From NCBI GenBank assembly GCA_902787715.1, contig CADAHQ010000001.1, positions 62,001 through 126,000 on the forward strand: a DNA stretch of 64,000 nucleotides. The letters run 5' to 3'. The notes beneath the pieces are model-generated. The model saw only the letters and a program-made list of their open reading frames with translations, had not been told where the DNA came from and did not search any database. Position 1 is the stretch's first letter, and the number at the start of each line of letters is the position of its first letter. The position numbers and the translations under genes were made by a program. Origin of the DNA: an uncultured Lachnospiraceae bacterium (GTDB lineage: Bacteria; Bacillota; Clostridia; Lachnospirales; Lachnospiraceae). This document shows, in pieces, positions 26,269 through 35,377 of this stretch.

Positions 26269-26322
26269 CTTACAAATTTGTAAGGATGCATAATAATAAG
26301 ATAAAACATAGTATACTATGTT
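26269..26322 (+). promoter_or_regulatory. Two palindromes upstream of the giant surface protein
   Basis: CTTACAAATTTGTAAG (26269-26284) and AACATAGTATACTATGTT (26305-26322) are perfect palindromes with centres 37 bp apart. The second contains TATACT, a possible -10. They look like two operators in the A+T-rich promoter region. Confidence 0.55.
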
Positions 26323-26412
26323 AAACTGCCCGACTTGGGGGTTGCGTTGTCTGTCAGTTGCTTTTCGCGCAACAACAGGACGGAGTCGAAAACACGTAAG
26401 GAGAAGTGAGAT

Positions 26413-29400
26413 ATGAAGGATGAAATGAAACATCGGAAGAGAAGGATCGTTTTGTCAACCCTTGCGATGCGGCGTTTTCTCGCCGTGTTGTTGTGTGTGG
26501 CCATGGTCGTCAGTCTGTTCGTCGACATCGCCGCAGACGCGAAAAGCGATCGGAGCAATCAGAGCACATTGTCCGTAACGGAACAGACCGCATCGGTGTC
26601 TGCAGCTACGGACAGCAGTCTGGTTTCCGTGCCGGTTGCCATAGAGCAAAGCGTTGCATCGGAACAACCCGCAGATTTGCTTTCGGAGAGCGGGATGTTA
26701 CAGGAGGGTTTGCTTCAGGGGACTCCTGTTAAGATCAGCAATGCTCTTGCTGCAAATACGGAGCCGTATATTCTCTACGGAGTACACACAGAATGCGGAA
26801 CGGTAGATAATGCCTACAATCCGTCTACCCGTGTAGCGACATTAACAGCACAGCCCTATTCCGGATGCAAGTTTTATTGCTGGGCTGAAAAGTATGTTGA
26901 CGATGAGGGAAAGGATAGAGCCCGACTGATTCAGGATTCAAATCCATATTACCCGATTTTCACGTGGACTGTAACTACACCCGGACGCGAACTCTATGCA
27001 TATTTCATTAAAGAGGGAGTGTATTATACCTGGGATAATAATGACTGCAGTGAAAAAGGTACAGTTTATTATAACAGCAATTCTGCCCCTAAGACGGGTT
27101 TTGTTCCCGGAACAACACTGACTATTACTGCCAAGGCAAAGAATGGATATAAGGTCGTCGGTATAGAATATGCCTATATTTCGCGTCTTGCCAACGAGAG
27201 AGAGGAGGACGTAGAGTGGCACCAATTTACCGGTGACAGCATAACATTGACGATGCCGGCAAGTGACGTTTGGGTCAGAGGTATTTTCCACTCCACCATC
27301 CCGCGTAGGGTAACTCTTAAGACCGACGGAAAAGGAAAAGTAACCTTTAAAGGGACTGAAAGCACCGAAAAGTATTTTAAAGAGGGTGATATTGTAGAGG
27401 TGACAGTTACCCCGAATGAGTATTACAGACTGAGTGAGATTATAGGCCTTCACTCTCCTTATGATGCTGCAACAAACTCGTTTAAAATGGAGGATATTGA
27501 TACAGAGCTTACGTTTAATTTTACGTTTAGCGCGACAGTGTATTCGATAGAGCTGAAATATAGTGGTTACCAAAAATATACTGACGAAAGCGTGGAAATT
27601 CTCGATAATGCTACTCAGTTAGTTCAGTATTCCTGCACTATAAAAAACGAGTACAAGGGATATTTTGTTTTTGAAGGCTGGTATGAGATTGTCGGAAACC
27701 AACAAATATTTGTTTCCGCAGATCCGGTATATACTTTTACGGCAACAAGAAACATTATGCTGACACCCAGGGTTACTCCGGGAAGTCGAGTTATTAATGA
27801 GTCTCCAAGTTATATCAATGTAGTGCCGAAAAAGGATTGTTATCTTCCCGGTGATGTTGTAAAACTAATTGCGGCACCGCCCGCCGGTTATTATCTTAAT
27901 ACCTTTAAGATTGCGATATATGATGACGAAGGAGGCGCTTGGGGAGCTTACAATAACCTCGAAGGCGATACCATTACTGTCGGAAAGAATCATATAGCCA
28001 TCAAAGGTGAGTTTTATAAATATTACATTGCGGAGGCAGAAGCCAACGATAGTAAAGCAGGAACAGTAACCGGAAGTGGATATTATAAACCCGGTGAAAC
28101 AGCGACGCTTTCGGCGATACCCAATGAAGGCTATGAGTTTGTCGAGTGGCAAAACACGAGCGGTTCAACCGCTTCAATCGATTCGACTCTTAGGTATACC
28201 TTTCCGAATAGTACAAGCGGCGGAAAAATCAGCTTGGTTGCCATATTCCGCGCGCTTCCCAAGTATGCGATTACTGCGAAGTCCGACAGTGAGTACGGTT
28301 CTGTAACCGGCGGTGGAGAGTATGCTAAAGGATCGACGGCTACGTTGATAGCAACACCGAAGGAAAACTGTTATTTTGAGGGCTGGACAGAAAACGGAAA
28401 GACAGTGAGTACGGAAGCAACATACTCGTTTGTTGTTGATAACGCCCGCACCTTAACTGCTGTGTTCAAGCAGGAGACAGTCACTGTTTCCGCATCGCCT
28501 AACAACACAGCGTACGGTAGCGTAACCGGTGCCTCTACATATACAAAGGGTTCACAGGTTAACCTGATTGCGACAGCTAATACCGGGTATCGATTCATCA
28601 ACTGGACCGAAGAAAACACTATTGTCAGCACCAATGCAAACTATTCGTTTATGGCGATGAGGGACATTACCCTGATTGCAAATTTTGTTGTCGATGAAGA
28701 TACGATTGATGTTTCGGCCAATAATGACAAGTACGGTTCGGTCAGCGGCGGCGGTACGTATCAAAAGGGCAGCACCGTTACTCTGACGGCGACGGCCAAC
28801 AATGGTTATGAGTTTGTCAGCTGGACAGAGAACGGACAAGTTGTAAGTTCGAATGCAACATATACGTTTACGATGGCAAATGCGAGAACGTTTGTTGCAA
28901 ATTTCAAACCGAAGACATTTAACGTAACAATATCCGCTTCGCCTTCGGAAGGCGGTAGCGTTGAAAAGAGCGGCAGCTACGAGTATGATACACAAGTGAC
29001 GGTAAAGGCAACTCCGGCGAATGGGTATCGCTTCCTTAACTGGTCGGAAAACGGAAATACAGTAAGTACGAACCCGTCGTATTCCTTTACGATTCAAAAG
29101 GATCGCAGTCTTGTGGCGATTTTTGAAAAGATTGTTTACTATAATATTGGCGTCTCCCCGGCACCTTTGAATTACGGAACGGTTACAGGTGGCGGACGAT
29201 ACGAAGCGAAGACTACTGTAGATGTAGAAGCAATACCGAAGGCGGGCTTCATTTTCACCAACTGGACCGAAAACGGTACGGTTGTAAGCGAGAAAGCAAA
29301 GTACACATTTACGGCTTCCGCAAACAGAACTCTGGTTGCAAATTTCGCTGTCGACTTACGTGAAATCAAAGTGTCTAGCTCGGATGCAACATTAGGTTCT

Positions 29401-32400
29401 GTCAGCGGTGGAGGCAAGATTCAGGTCGGTCAGGTGGCAACGGTGATTGCTACGGCCAATCAGAATTGCCACTTTGTCAACTGGACGGAAAATGGTGTAC
29501 CGGTAAGCACGGATGCAACTTATGAATTTAAAGTTGAAAAAGAGCGGAACCTTGTGGCTGTTTTCGAAGAAATCGGTAAGGTTACGATTAATGCGGTTTC
29601 TTCGGACGATACGCTCGGTTCTGTGTCCGGTGGCGGAACTCATTACGTTGACTCTACGGTAAAGCTTGTGGCTACGGCATCTGATAACTGCCGGTTTGTC
29701 AGTTGGACCGAGAACGGGGAGGTTGTTTCGAGTTCGGCGGAGTATTCCTTCAAAGCGTCGAAGACCAGAACTCTTGTAGCGAATTTCGAAAAAATAATGT
29801 ATACGATCTCGGCGGAGCCGAATAACAGTGCTTATGGTACGGTTGAAGGCGCCGGAAGCTATCAGCAGGGTTCGACGGTCAAATTAACCGCGAAGGCTAC
29901 CGATGGTTATCGTTTTGTAAAATGGACCGAAGACGGTAAGCTTGTTTACTCGAAAGCTTCGTATTCGTTTGAGTGTGCAAGCAAGAGAAATCTTGTCGCG
30001 GTATTCGAAGAGATTCCGACGTTTACAGTAACCGTGTCTTCCAATGATTCGACGCTTGGATCGGTTTCCGGAGGCGGAAAGGTTTATGAGGGTAATACTG
30101 CAACAGTAACAGCCACCGCGAAGGAATATTGTATTTTCGTTGAGTGGAAAATGAACGACAAGACCGTCAGTACGAATCCAACCTATAAGTTTGAGCCGAA
30201 TAGTAACTGCACCCTTGTAGCAGTATTTGCCGAGGATATGGCGAAAGTAAACGTCACATCCAATGATACGACGTTCGGCAGCGTGAGCGGCGGCGGAGAG
30301 TTCCCAAAGGGCTCGGACGTCACGGTGAATGCGACAGCGGCGGACGATGATCATCGTTTTGTCAGCTGGACAGTGGATGGTGTAGTTGTAAGTACTTCAG
30401 CGAAGTATACTTTCCAGCTGAAAGATAATATCACACTTGTTGCTAATTTCAAAAAGATTGAAAGATGTACCGTAGAAGCAGTTTCGAGCAATGATGCAGC
30501 AGGTTCTGTTACCGGCGGTGGTAGCTATGAAGTCGGCGCAACGGTCAATTTGATCGCAAAGACTGGAGACGAAGGAATATTTGAAAACTGGACTGAGAAC
30601 GGAACCGTAGTTTGTACTGAACCTACGTATTCGTTTAAGGTCGAGAACGACAGAAAACTTGTTGCGAACTTTAAACTGAAAACATACATAGTTCAGGTGC
30701 AGGCAAACTACGATTCCTACGGCAGCGTTTCCGGCGGAGGTGAGTTTACCAAGGGGCAAACTGCTACGGTAACTGCTACGCCTAACGAGGGATACCTTTT
30801 CGATCACTGGATTATGAATGGGAAAACTGTAAGCAATCAGTCAACTTATTCCTTTGAGGTGACCGGCATTGTTGCTTTAGCAGCCGTATTCAAAGAAGAT
30901 CCGAACCCGGTAGAGTATCCGCTGAAGGTAAACGGCATCCGGATTACCAACAAGAACAAGGACAACATCACGGGTACCGGTATCAGCGGTAGCAACCTAA
31001 CCACACCGGTTTCTTATGAAGGCGATTCGAAGAAGGGAACTTTGACTCTAAACAATGCAATACTCATATACAACAGGGATTGCATCGTTTGCGAAGGAGG
31101 ACTTGAATTAACAATTCGCCTTGTTGGTGTAAATAATATTATAATAAATACTTCCAAAGATAACAATCTCTCAGGAATATACAAGGAAATGAGAACCCTT
31201 GAACCACTGACGATAACAGGAAACGGAAACGGGAAACTGACAATTGCAGGTGCAAAATTCGGAGTTTGGACAGATGGACCGCTTACTGTAAATGGATCAA
31301 CCATAGAGATTTCTTCAGATATAAAGGATTCTTTCGGATTAAATATCGGTGGAGATACTCGAATTTCCGAGAAGAGCAATGTCACAATTTTGGCGGACTT
31401 TATTGCTGTATATTGTTTCTCGTCATTATTAGTTTCTGATGGAAGCAAATTGAACCTTACTACGACAGGTGAAAAAAGTGAATCGAAATATTGTTTGCAT
31501 ACTGGTGACGATTTGGTAGTAAATGATGGTTGTAAGCTTACGATAAAAGGCCATTCCGGGAACGGAATCGATACGGATAGAGAAGCGATGATTCTCAGTT
31601 CGGAAATGTCTGTTTCAGCCCTGAATTGCGCAATTGATGCGGAAGGCAAGATAACACTCGGCAATGGCATAGCGGTAGCTACACCTGCGGGAGGAAAAAT
31701 CTCGGATGATGGAGTACAAATTGTTGACGCAGACGGAAACGTTGCAAAAGAGGTCACTCTTACAAAGGGTATCACAATCAATGCAACTGCATCGTCCAAG
31801 GAGGCCGGAACCGTTGAGGGAGCCGGTTGCTACGCTCCGGGCGCCGGTACTACGGTAAAACTGAAGGCAATTCCGAACGAGGGATATGAGTTTGTGAATT
31901 GGACGGAGGGTACTCAGGTCGTCAGCGATAAGGCGGCATATGAGTTCTCGCTTCAGGATGAGCGTACGCTGGTAGCGAACTTCCGAAAGAAGAAGTTCAC
32001 AATTACGTTTGTGAACGAAGACGGAACGGTACTTCAGAGCGAAATGGTTGAATACGGTGTTAAGCCGGTTTATAACAAAGAGACACCTGCCAAGGAAGCG
32101 ACAAAGCAGTATACGTACACCTTCGCAGGGTGGGATAACGCGGTAGTCGAAGTCGCGGGTGACGCTACCTATACGGCGACGTACGACAAAAAGCTGAATT
32201 CGTACAGAATCCGGTTTGTCGATGGAGATGGCAAGGAACTTCAGAGCAGTATGGTGGAATACGGCGTTGTTCCTCAGTACACAGGGGAAGAACCGGCACG
32301 TCCGAAGACGGCACAGTACACCTGGATCTTTGCAGGCTGGGACAAGAGTGTCGTTGCGGTAACCGGAGAAGAAACTTACAAGGCTGTATTCTCAGACAAG

Positions 32401-33240
32401 CTGAATACATACAAGGTCCGTTTTGTCGATGAGGACGGCACGGAACTTCAGAGCGAAGTGCTTGACTTCGGTGCTAAGCCGGTTTATAACGGAAAGACGC
32501 CTGCCAAGGCGGCGACGAAGCAGTATACCTATACGTTCGCAGGTTGGGACAACGAGGTAATCGCAGTCGCGGGTGATGCTACCTATACGGCGAAGTACGA
32601 CAGCAAGCTCAATTCGTATCAGGTGGTATTTGACTCCAACGGAGGTTCCGAGGTCGGCGCGAAGACGGTAGAGTACGGCAGCAAGTTGGAAAATGTTGCT
32701 GAACCGGTGCGCAAGGGATTTGACTTTATCGGATGGTTCACCGATGCAGCATGCACGAAGAAGGCGGATCTCACTGCAGCGATCACGGATGACTGCAAGT
32801 TCTATGCCGGTTGGGAGGAAGTGTTCTTCACTGTTACCGGCGATACGTCCTGGGATGTGAAGAGCGGGAAGGATTTCCATATCCATGTGACACGCAGCCG
32901 CAACGATGATATTCTGTTCGGCATGTTCGGCGGAATCCTTCTCGACGGCAAGCCTGTTGACGGCAAATACTTCAAGGCAGTTAAGGGAAGTATTGACTTG
33001 ACGGTAAGCAGTGAGCTCTTTAAGACAATCGAGGACGGCAATCATGAGATTACCGTATTGATCGGCGATACTTCGGTGACAACGAAGGTTGCGATTTCCA
33101 ACGATACCGGAGCAAGTGCTGAGGTTCAGGCACCGAAGACCGGCGACACATTGCCGATGGTAATTCTGCTGTCCCTTGTTCTTGCAGCACTTCTGATGTC
33201 GGGAGTGGTTTTGTACCGCAGAAAGAATGCGAGAGCATAA
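26413..33240 (+). CDS. Giant repeat-rich surface protein with sortase-like signal
   Basis: A 2275-residue secreted protein. A basic N-terminus and one hydrophobic helix (about residues 20-38) form the signal peptide. Residues 537-619 and twelve further units from 620 to 1500, each 70-74 residues, are InlB B-repeat-like beta modules (GSVSGGG...G..V...A......F..WTENG..VS....Y.F......LVA.F). Residues 1502-1786 look like a right-handed beta-helix (carbohydrate-binding Cthe_2159-like). One more unit follows at 1787, then three 69-residue repeats (1862-2068), a Flg_new unit and a compact domain. The end has APKTGD at 2240-2245, a hydrophobic helix and RRKNARA, an LPxTG-type sorting signal with Ala for Leu. 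AAGGAGA precedes the start. Role: likely adhesin or glycan binder. Confidence 0.85.
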   Translation: MKDEMKHRKRRIVLSTLAMRRFLAVLLCVAMVVSLFVDIAADAKSDRSNQSTLSVTEQTASVSAATDSSLVSVPVAIEQSVASEQPADLLSESGMLQEGLLQGTPVKISNALAANTEPYILYGVHTECGTVDNAYNPSTRVATLTAQPYSGCKFYCWAEKYVDDEGKDRARLIQDSNPYYPIFTWTVTTPGRELYAYFIKEGVYYTWDNNDCSEKGTVYYNSNSAPKTGFVPGTTLTITAKAKNGYKVVGIEYAYISRLANEREEDVEWHQFTGDSITLTMPASDVWVRGIFHSTIPRRVTLKTDGKGKVTFKGTESTEKYFKEGDIVEVTVTPNEYYRLSEIIGLHSPYDAATNSFKMEDIDTELTFNFTFSATVYSIELKYSGYQKYTDESVEILDNATQLVQYSCTIKNEYKGYFVFEGWYEIVGNQQIFVSADPVYTFTATRNIMLTPRVTPGSRVINESPSYINVVPKKDCYLPGDVVKLIAAPPAGYYLNTFKIAIYDDEGGAWGAYNNLEGDTITVGKNHIAIKGEFYKYYIAEAEANDSKAGTVTGSGYYKPGETATLSAIPNEGYEFVEWQNTSGSTASIDSTLRYTFPNSTSGGKISLVAIFRALPKYAITAKSDSEYGSVTGGGEYAKGSTATLIATPKENCYFEGWTENGKTVSTEATYSFVVDNARTLTAVFKQETVTVSASPNNTAYGSVTGASTYTKGSQVNLIATANTGYRFINWTEENTIVSTNANYSFMAMRDITLIANFVVDEDTIDVSANNDKYGSVSGGGTYQKGSTVTLTATANNGYEFVSWTENGQVVSSNATYTFTMANARTFVANFKPKTFNVTISASPSEGGSVEKSGSYEYDTQVTVKATPANGYRFLNWSENGNTVSTNPSYSFTIQKDRSLVAIFEKIVYYNIGVSPAPLNYGTVTGGGRYEAKTTVDVEAIPKAGFIFTNWTENGTVVSEKAKYTFTASANRTLVANFAVDLREIKVSSSDATLGSVSGGGKIQVGQVATVIATANQNCHFVNWTENGVPVSTDATYEFKVEKERNLVAVFEEIGKVTINAVSSDDTLGSVSGGGTHYVDSTVKLVATASDNCRFVSWTENGEVVSSSAEYSFKASKTRTLVANFEKIMYTISAEPNNSAYGTVEGAGSYQQGSTVKLTAKATDGYRFVKWTEDGKLVYSKASYSFECASKRNLVAVFEEIPTFTVTVSSNDSTLGSVSGGGKVYEGNTATVTATAKEYCIFVEWKMNDKTVSTNPTYKFEPNSNCTLVAVFAEDMAKVNVTSNDTTFGSVSGGGEFPKGSDVTVNATAADDDHRFVSWTVDGVVVSTSAKYTFQLKDNITLVANFKKIERCTVEAVSSNDAAGSVTGGGSYEVGATVNLIAKTGDEGIFENWTENGTVVCTEPTYSFKVENDRKLVANFKLKTYIVQVQANYDSYGSVSGGGEFTKGQTATVTATPNEGYLFDHWIMNGKTVSNQSTYSFEVTGIVALAAVFKEDPNPVEYPLKVNGIRITNKNKDNITGTGISGSNLTTPVSYEGDSKKGTLTLNNAILIYNRDCIVCEGGLELTIRLVGVNNIIINTSKDNNLSGIYKEMRTLEPLTITGNGNGKLTIAGAKFGVWTDGPLTVNGSTIEISSDIKDSFGLNIGGDTRISEKSNVTILADFIAVYCFSSLLVSDGSKLNLTTTGEKSESKYCLHTGDDLVVNDGCKLTIKGHSGNGIDTDREAMILSSEMSVSALNCAIDAEGKITLGNGIAVATPAGGKISDDGVQIVDADGNVAKEVTLTKGITINATASSKEAGTVEGAGCYAPGAGTTVKLKAIPNEGYEFVNWTEGTQVVSDKAAYEFSLQDERTLVANFRKKKFTITFVNEDGTVLQSEMVEYGVKPVYNKETPAKEATKQYTYTFAGWDNAVVEVAGDATYTATYDKKLNSYRIRFVDGDGKELQSSMVEYGVVPQYTGEEPARPKTAQYTWIFAGWDKSVVAVTGEETYKAVFSDKLNTYKVRFVDEDGTELQSEVLDFGAKPVYNGKTPAKAATKQYTYTFAGWDNEVIAVAGDATYTAKYDSKLNSYQVVFDSNGGSEVGAKTVEYGSKLENVAEPVRKGFDFIGWFTDAACTKKADLTAAITDDCKFYAGWEEVFFTVTGDTSWDVKSGKDFHIHVTRSRNDDILFGMFGGILLDGKPVDGKYFKAVKGSIDLTVSSELFKTIEDGNHEITVLIGDTSVTTKVAISNDTGASAEVQAPKTGDTLPMVILLSLVLAALLMSGVVLYRRKNARA
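28270..30909 (+). repeat. Twelve tandem InlB B-like coding repeats
   Basis: Units begin at residues 620, 690, 764, 837, 910, 984, 1057, 1130, 1203, 1277, 1351 and 1425 of the giant protein. They are diverged at DNA and protein level, so they are old duplications rather than recent copies. Shared core residues are GSVSGGG, WTENG and LVANF. Confidence 0.85.
31996..32616 (+). repeat. Three 69-residue coding repeats
   Basis: Three units of exactly 207 bp (residues 1862, 1931 and 2000) share FVDEDGTELQSE, PVYN, QYTYTFAGWDN and GDATYTA. Units 1 and 3 are the closest pair. Confidence 0.85.
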
Positions 33241-33263
33241 CAAAAGACTTTAAGAAAAAAATG

Positions 33264-33302
33264 CCCCCGGGCCGCGATGCGGTTCCGGGGGTGTTTGTAT
33301 TT
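33264..33302. terminator. Bidirectional terminator
   Basis: CCCCCGG (33264-33270) pairs with CCGGGGG (33285-33291). On the reverse strand it is followed by a run of seven Ts, ideal for the ABC-F gene; on the forward strand by TGTTTGTATTT. Confidence 0.8.
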
Positions 33303-33328
33303 GCTTGCTTTGCGTTCCTGAAACGTGC

Positions 33329-35251
33329 TTATTCGCTCAATTCCTCCCACTCGGTCATAGCTGAGAGTAGTTCCTCCTCGAGAGCTTCGCGCTCCGTGCC
33401 CAGTTCGTTAAGGCGAAGGGAATTGGTGCAAACTTCAGGAGAGGCCATGAGGTCGTCGATTTCCGAGATGCGGGTCTCGCATTTCTCAATGGTTTGCTCC
33501 AAAGCTGTGATGCGGTTTTGAAGCTTTCGCTTCTGGGCCTGGGCTTCCTTTTGCTCCTTCCAGTCGAGCTTGCTTTCCGAATCGGGGACGGATTTGGCGG
33601 AAGCGGATGAATTGGCGGAAGGTTCGCCGAAGACGACGGCCTCCTTGCGCTCTTTGAAGTTCAGATAATCATCGTAATTGCCGTCGTAGGAGAGTATCTT
33701 CTCTCGAGTCAGCTCGAGTACGCGGGTGGCCGTGCGGTTTACGAAGTAACGGTCGTGAGAGACGTAGAAGACCGTGCCGGTGTAAGCGCGGATGGCGTCT
33801 TCGAGAATCTCTCGGCCGAGGATATCCAGGTGGTTTGTAGGCTCGTCCAAAAGCAACAGATTGGCTTCGCCGAGCATAAGTTTTGCAAGAGACAAACGAC
33901 CGCGCTCCCCGCCGCTTAATGAGGAGATGCGCTTCATCACATCGTCGCCCGTAAAGCAGAAGGCTGCGAGAGTGTTTCGAATCTCGGTGTTGCTCATGCC
34001 GGGATAGGCGTCGGAAATCTCCCCGAAGAGGGTATTCTCCTCGTTGAAATTCTGCTGCTCCTGGTCGTAGTAGCCGACGCATACCTTCGAGCCGTACCGG
34101 ACGCTGCCGGCGTCGGGCTCTACAAGGCCGCGGACAATCTTAAGAAGCGTCGTTTTGCCGGTACCGTTGTCCCCGAGAAGAGCCACCTTCTCGCCTTTTT
34201 TGATTAAAAGATCAATGTGGGAGAAGAGCTTCTGCTCGTTGTAAGCCTTAGCGATATCGGTAAGAATCAAGACGTCGTTTCCGCTCTCCATGCGGGGCGT
34301 GAGCGTAAGCGTCATGCCGCGGGCTTCCTCCGCGGGCTTCTCCAGACGGTCCATCTTCTCAAGGACCTTTTCGCGGCTTTCGGCGCGGCGAATCGACTTT
34401 TCGCGGTTGAAGGAGCGAAGCTTGGCGATGACTTCCTCTTGGTGGTGAATCTCCGCCTGCTGCTTCTCGTAAGCTTTTCGCTGCGCTTCCCGAACCATGG
34501 CTTTCTTTGCGGCAAATTCATCGTAATTTCCCGGGAAAACCATGGCTTTATTATTGTCAATCTCCACCACTTTGGAGACGATTTTGTTCAAGAAATAACG
34601 GTCGTGGGAGACAATCAGCACGGCGCCTTTGTAGTTGGAGAGGAAAGTCTCAAGCCACGCGACACTGTTTAAATCCAAATGGTTTGTGGGCTCGTCCAAA
34701 AGAAGAATGTCGGGCTCCTCTAAGAGAAGCTTGGCTAGGGCAACCCGTGTCTTCTGGCCGCCGGAGAGCACCGAGGTTTTCTTATCCCAGGTAGCCTCTG
34801 AGAAGCCCAGGCCGCGCAGAACGCCGATCACTTCGGAGCTTGCGGAGTAGCCGTTGGCCTGCTCGTAGGCGTGGGAGACCGAGCCGTACTCTTTGTACAT
34901 GGCAGCGAGAGAGTCTCCTTCCGCGTGCTTCATGGCCTCCTCGAGGTCCCGCATGCGGGCTTCCATATCCCAGATATGGCGCTTCACTTCGCGGACTTCT
35001 TCGTACACCGATAAATCTCCCGCAAGATCCTGATGTTGCGCGAGATAACCTAACGTTGCGTCCTTAGCGAGGGTGCAGAGGCCCTCATCCGCGGCCAATT
35101 CGCCGATGATGATCCGGAAGAGGGTGGATTTGCCGGCACCGTTTCTTCCGATGAGGGCCACCTTCTCGTGTTCATTCACAAGAAAGGACACATCGGAGAG
35201 AACCGCCTCTTCGCCGAACGCTTTCGAAATGTGGGAAACCGATAGTATCAT
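33329..35251 (-). CDS. ABC-F family ATPase
   Basis: A 640-residue soluble protein with two ABC domains and no membrane part, as in the ribosome-associated ABC-F proteins (YdiF/Uup-like). Domain 1: Walker A GRNGAGKSTLF, signature LSGGQKTRVALAK, Walker B LLLDEPTNHLD. A charged linker (residues about 240-300) precedes domain 2 with GDNGTGKTTLLK, LSGGERGRLSLAK and LLLDEPTNHLD. A coiled-coil tail (KEQKEAQAQKRKLQ onward) ends the protein. Such proteins act in the ribosomal E site. The start MILSVSHISKAFG is the family's usual one, yet no ribosome site precedes it; the -10 box ends only 7 bp upstream. Confidence 0.94.
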   Translation of the reverse strand: MILSVSHISKAFGEEAVLSDVSFLVNEHEKVALIGRNGAGKSTLFRIIIGELAADEGLCTLAKDATLGYLAQHQDLAGDLSVYEEVREVKRHIWDMEARMRDLEEAMKHAEGDSLAAMYKEYGSVSHAYEQANGYSASSEVIGVLRGLGFSEATWDKKTSVLSGGQKTRVALAKLLLEEPDILLLDEPTNHLDLNSVAWLETFLSNYKGAVLIVSHDRYFLNKIVSKVVEIDNNKAMVFPGNYDEFAAKKAMVREAQRKAYEKQQAEIHHQEEVIAKLRSFNREKSIRRAESREKVLEKMDRLEKPAEEARGMTLTLTPRMESGNDVLILTDIAKAYNEQKLFSHIDLLIKKGEKVALLGDNGTGKTTLLKIVRGLVEPDAGSVRYGSKVCVGYYDQEQQNFNEENTLFGEISDAYPGMSNTEIRNTLAAFCFTGDDVMKRISSLSGGERGRLSLAKLMLGEANLLLLDEPTNHLDILGREILEDAIRAYTGTVFYVSHDRYFVNRTATRVLELTREKILSYDGNYDDYLNFKERKEAVVFGEPSANSSASAKSVPDSESKLDWKEQKEAQAQKRKLQNRITALEQTIEKCETRISEIDDLMASPEVCTNSLRLNELGTEREALEEELLSAMTEWEELSE

Positions 35252-35257
35252 GGCACT

Positions 35258-35287
35258 AACTATACTATGTTTGCGCGGAAAATGCAA
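35258..35287 (-). promoter_or_regulatory. Promoter of the ABC-F gene (leaderless transcript)
   Basis: On the reverse strand: TTGCAT (35287-35282), 17 bp, TATAGT, then 7 bp and the ATG. It shares the TTGCATTTTCCGC form of the -35 region. Confidence 0.65.
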
Positions 35288-35298
35288 GCCGCTTTACA

Positions 35299-35327
35299 TT
35301 GACAGAAACCGACCTTTCGGGTATAAT
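35299..35327 (+). promoter_or_regulatory. Promoter of the nnr operon
   Basis: TTGACA (35299-35304), 17 bp, TATAAT (35322-35327): a perfect consensus sigma-A promoter, back to back with that of the ABC-F gene (11 bp between the -35 boxes). Confidence 0.92.
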
Positions 35328-35377
35328 TCAGTGTGAGTTTTTGTGACCGTCGAAAGCCGTCGAAAGGAGTCTTGTTC

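Noticed and set aside
26774-28020. Horizontal-transfer island around the surface protein
   Set aside because: No integrase, transposase, tRNA end or direct repeats at the borders; only the gene itself is A+T richer.
28270-32616. CRISPR or tandem DNA array
   Set aside because: The periodicity (about 219 bp and 207 bp) is that of protein repeats in frame; DNA copies are diverged and no spacers exist.
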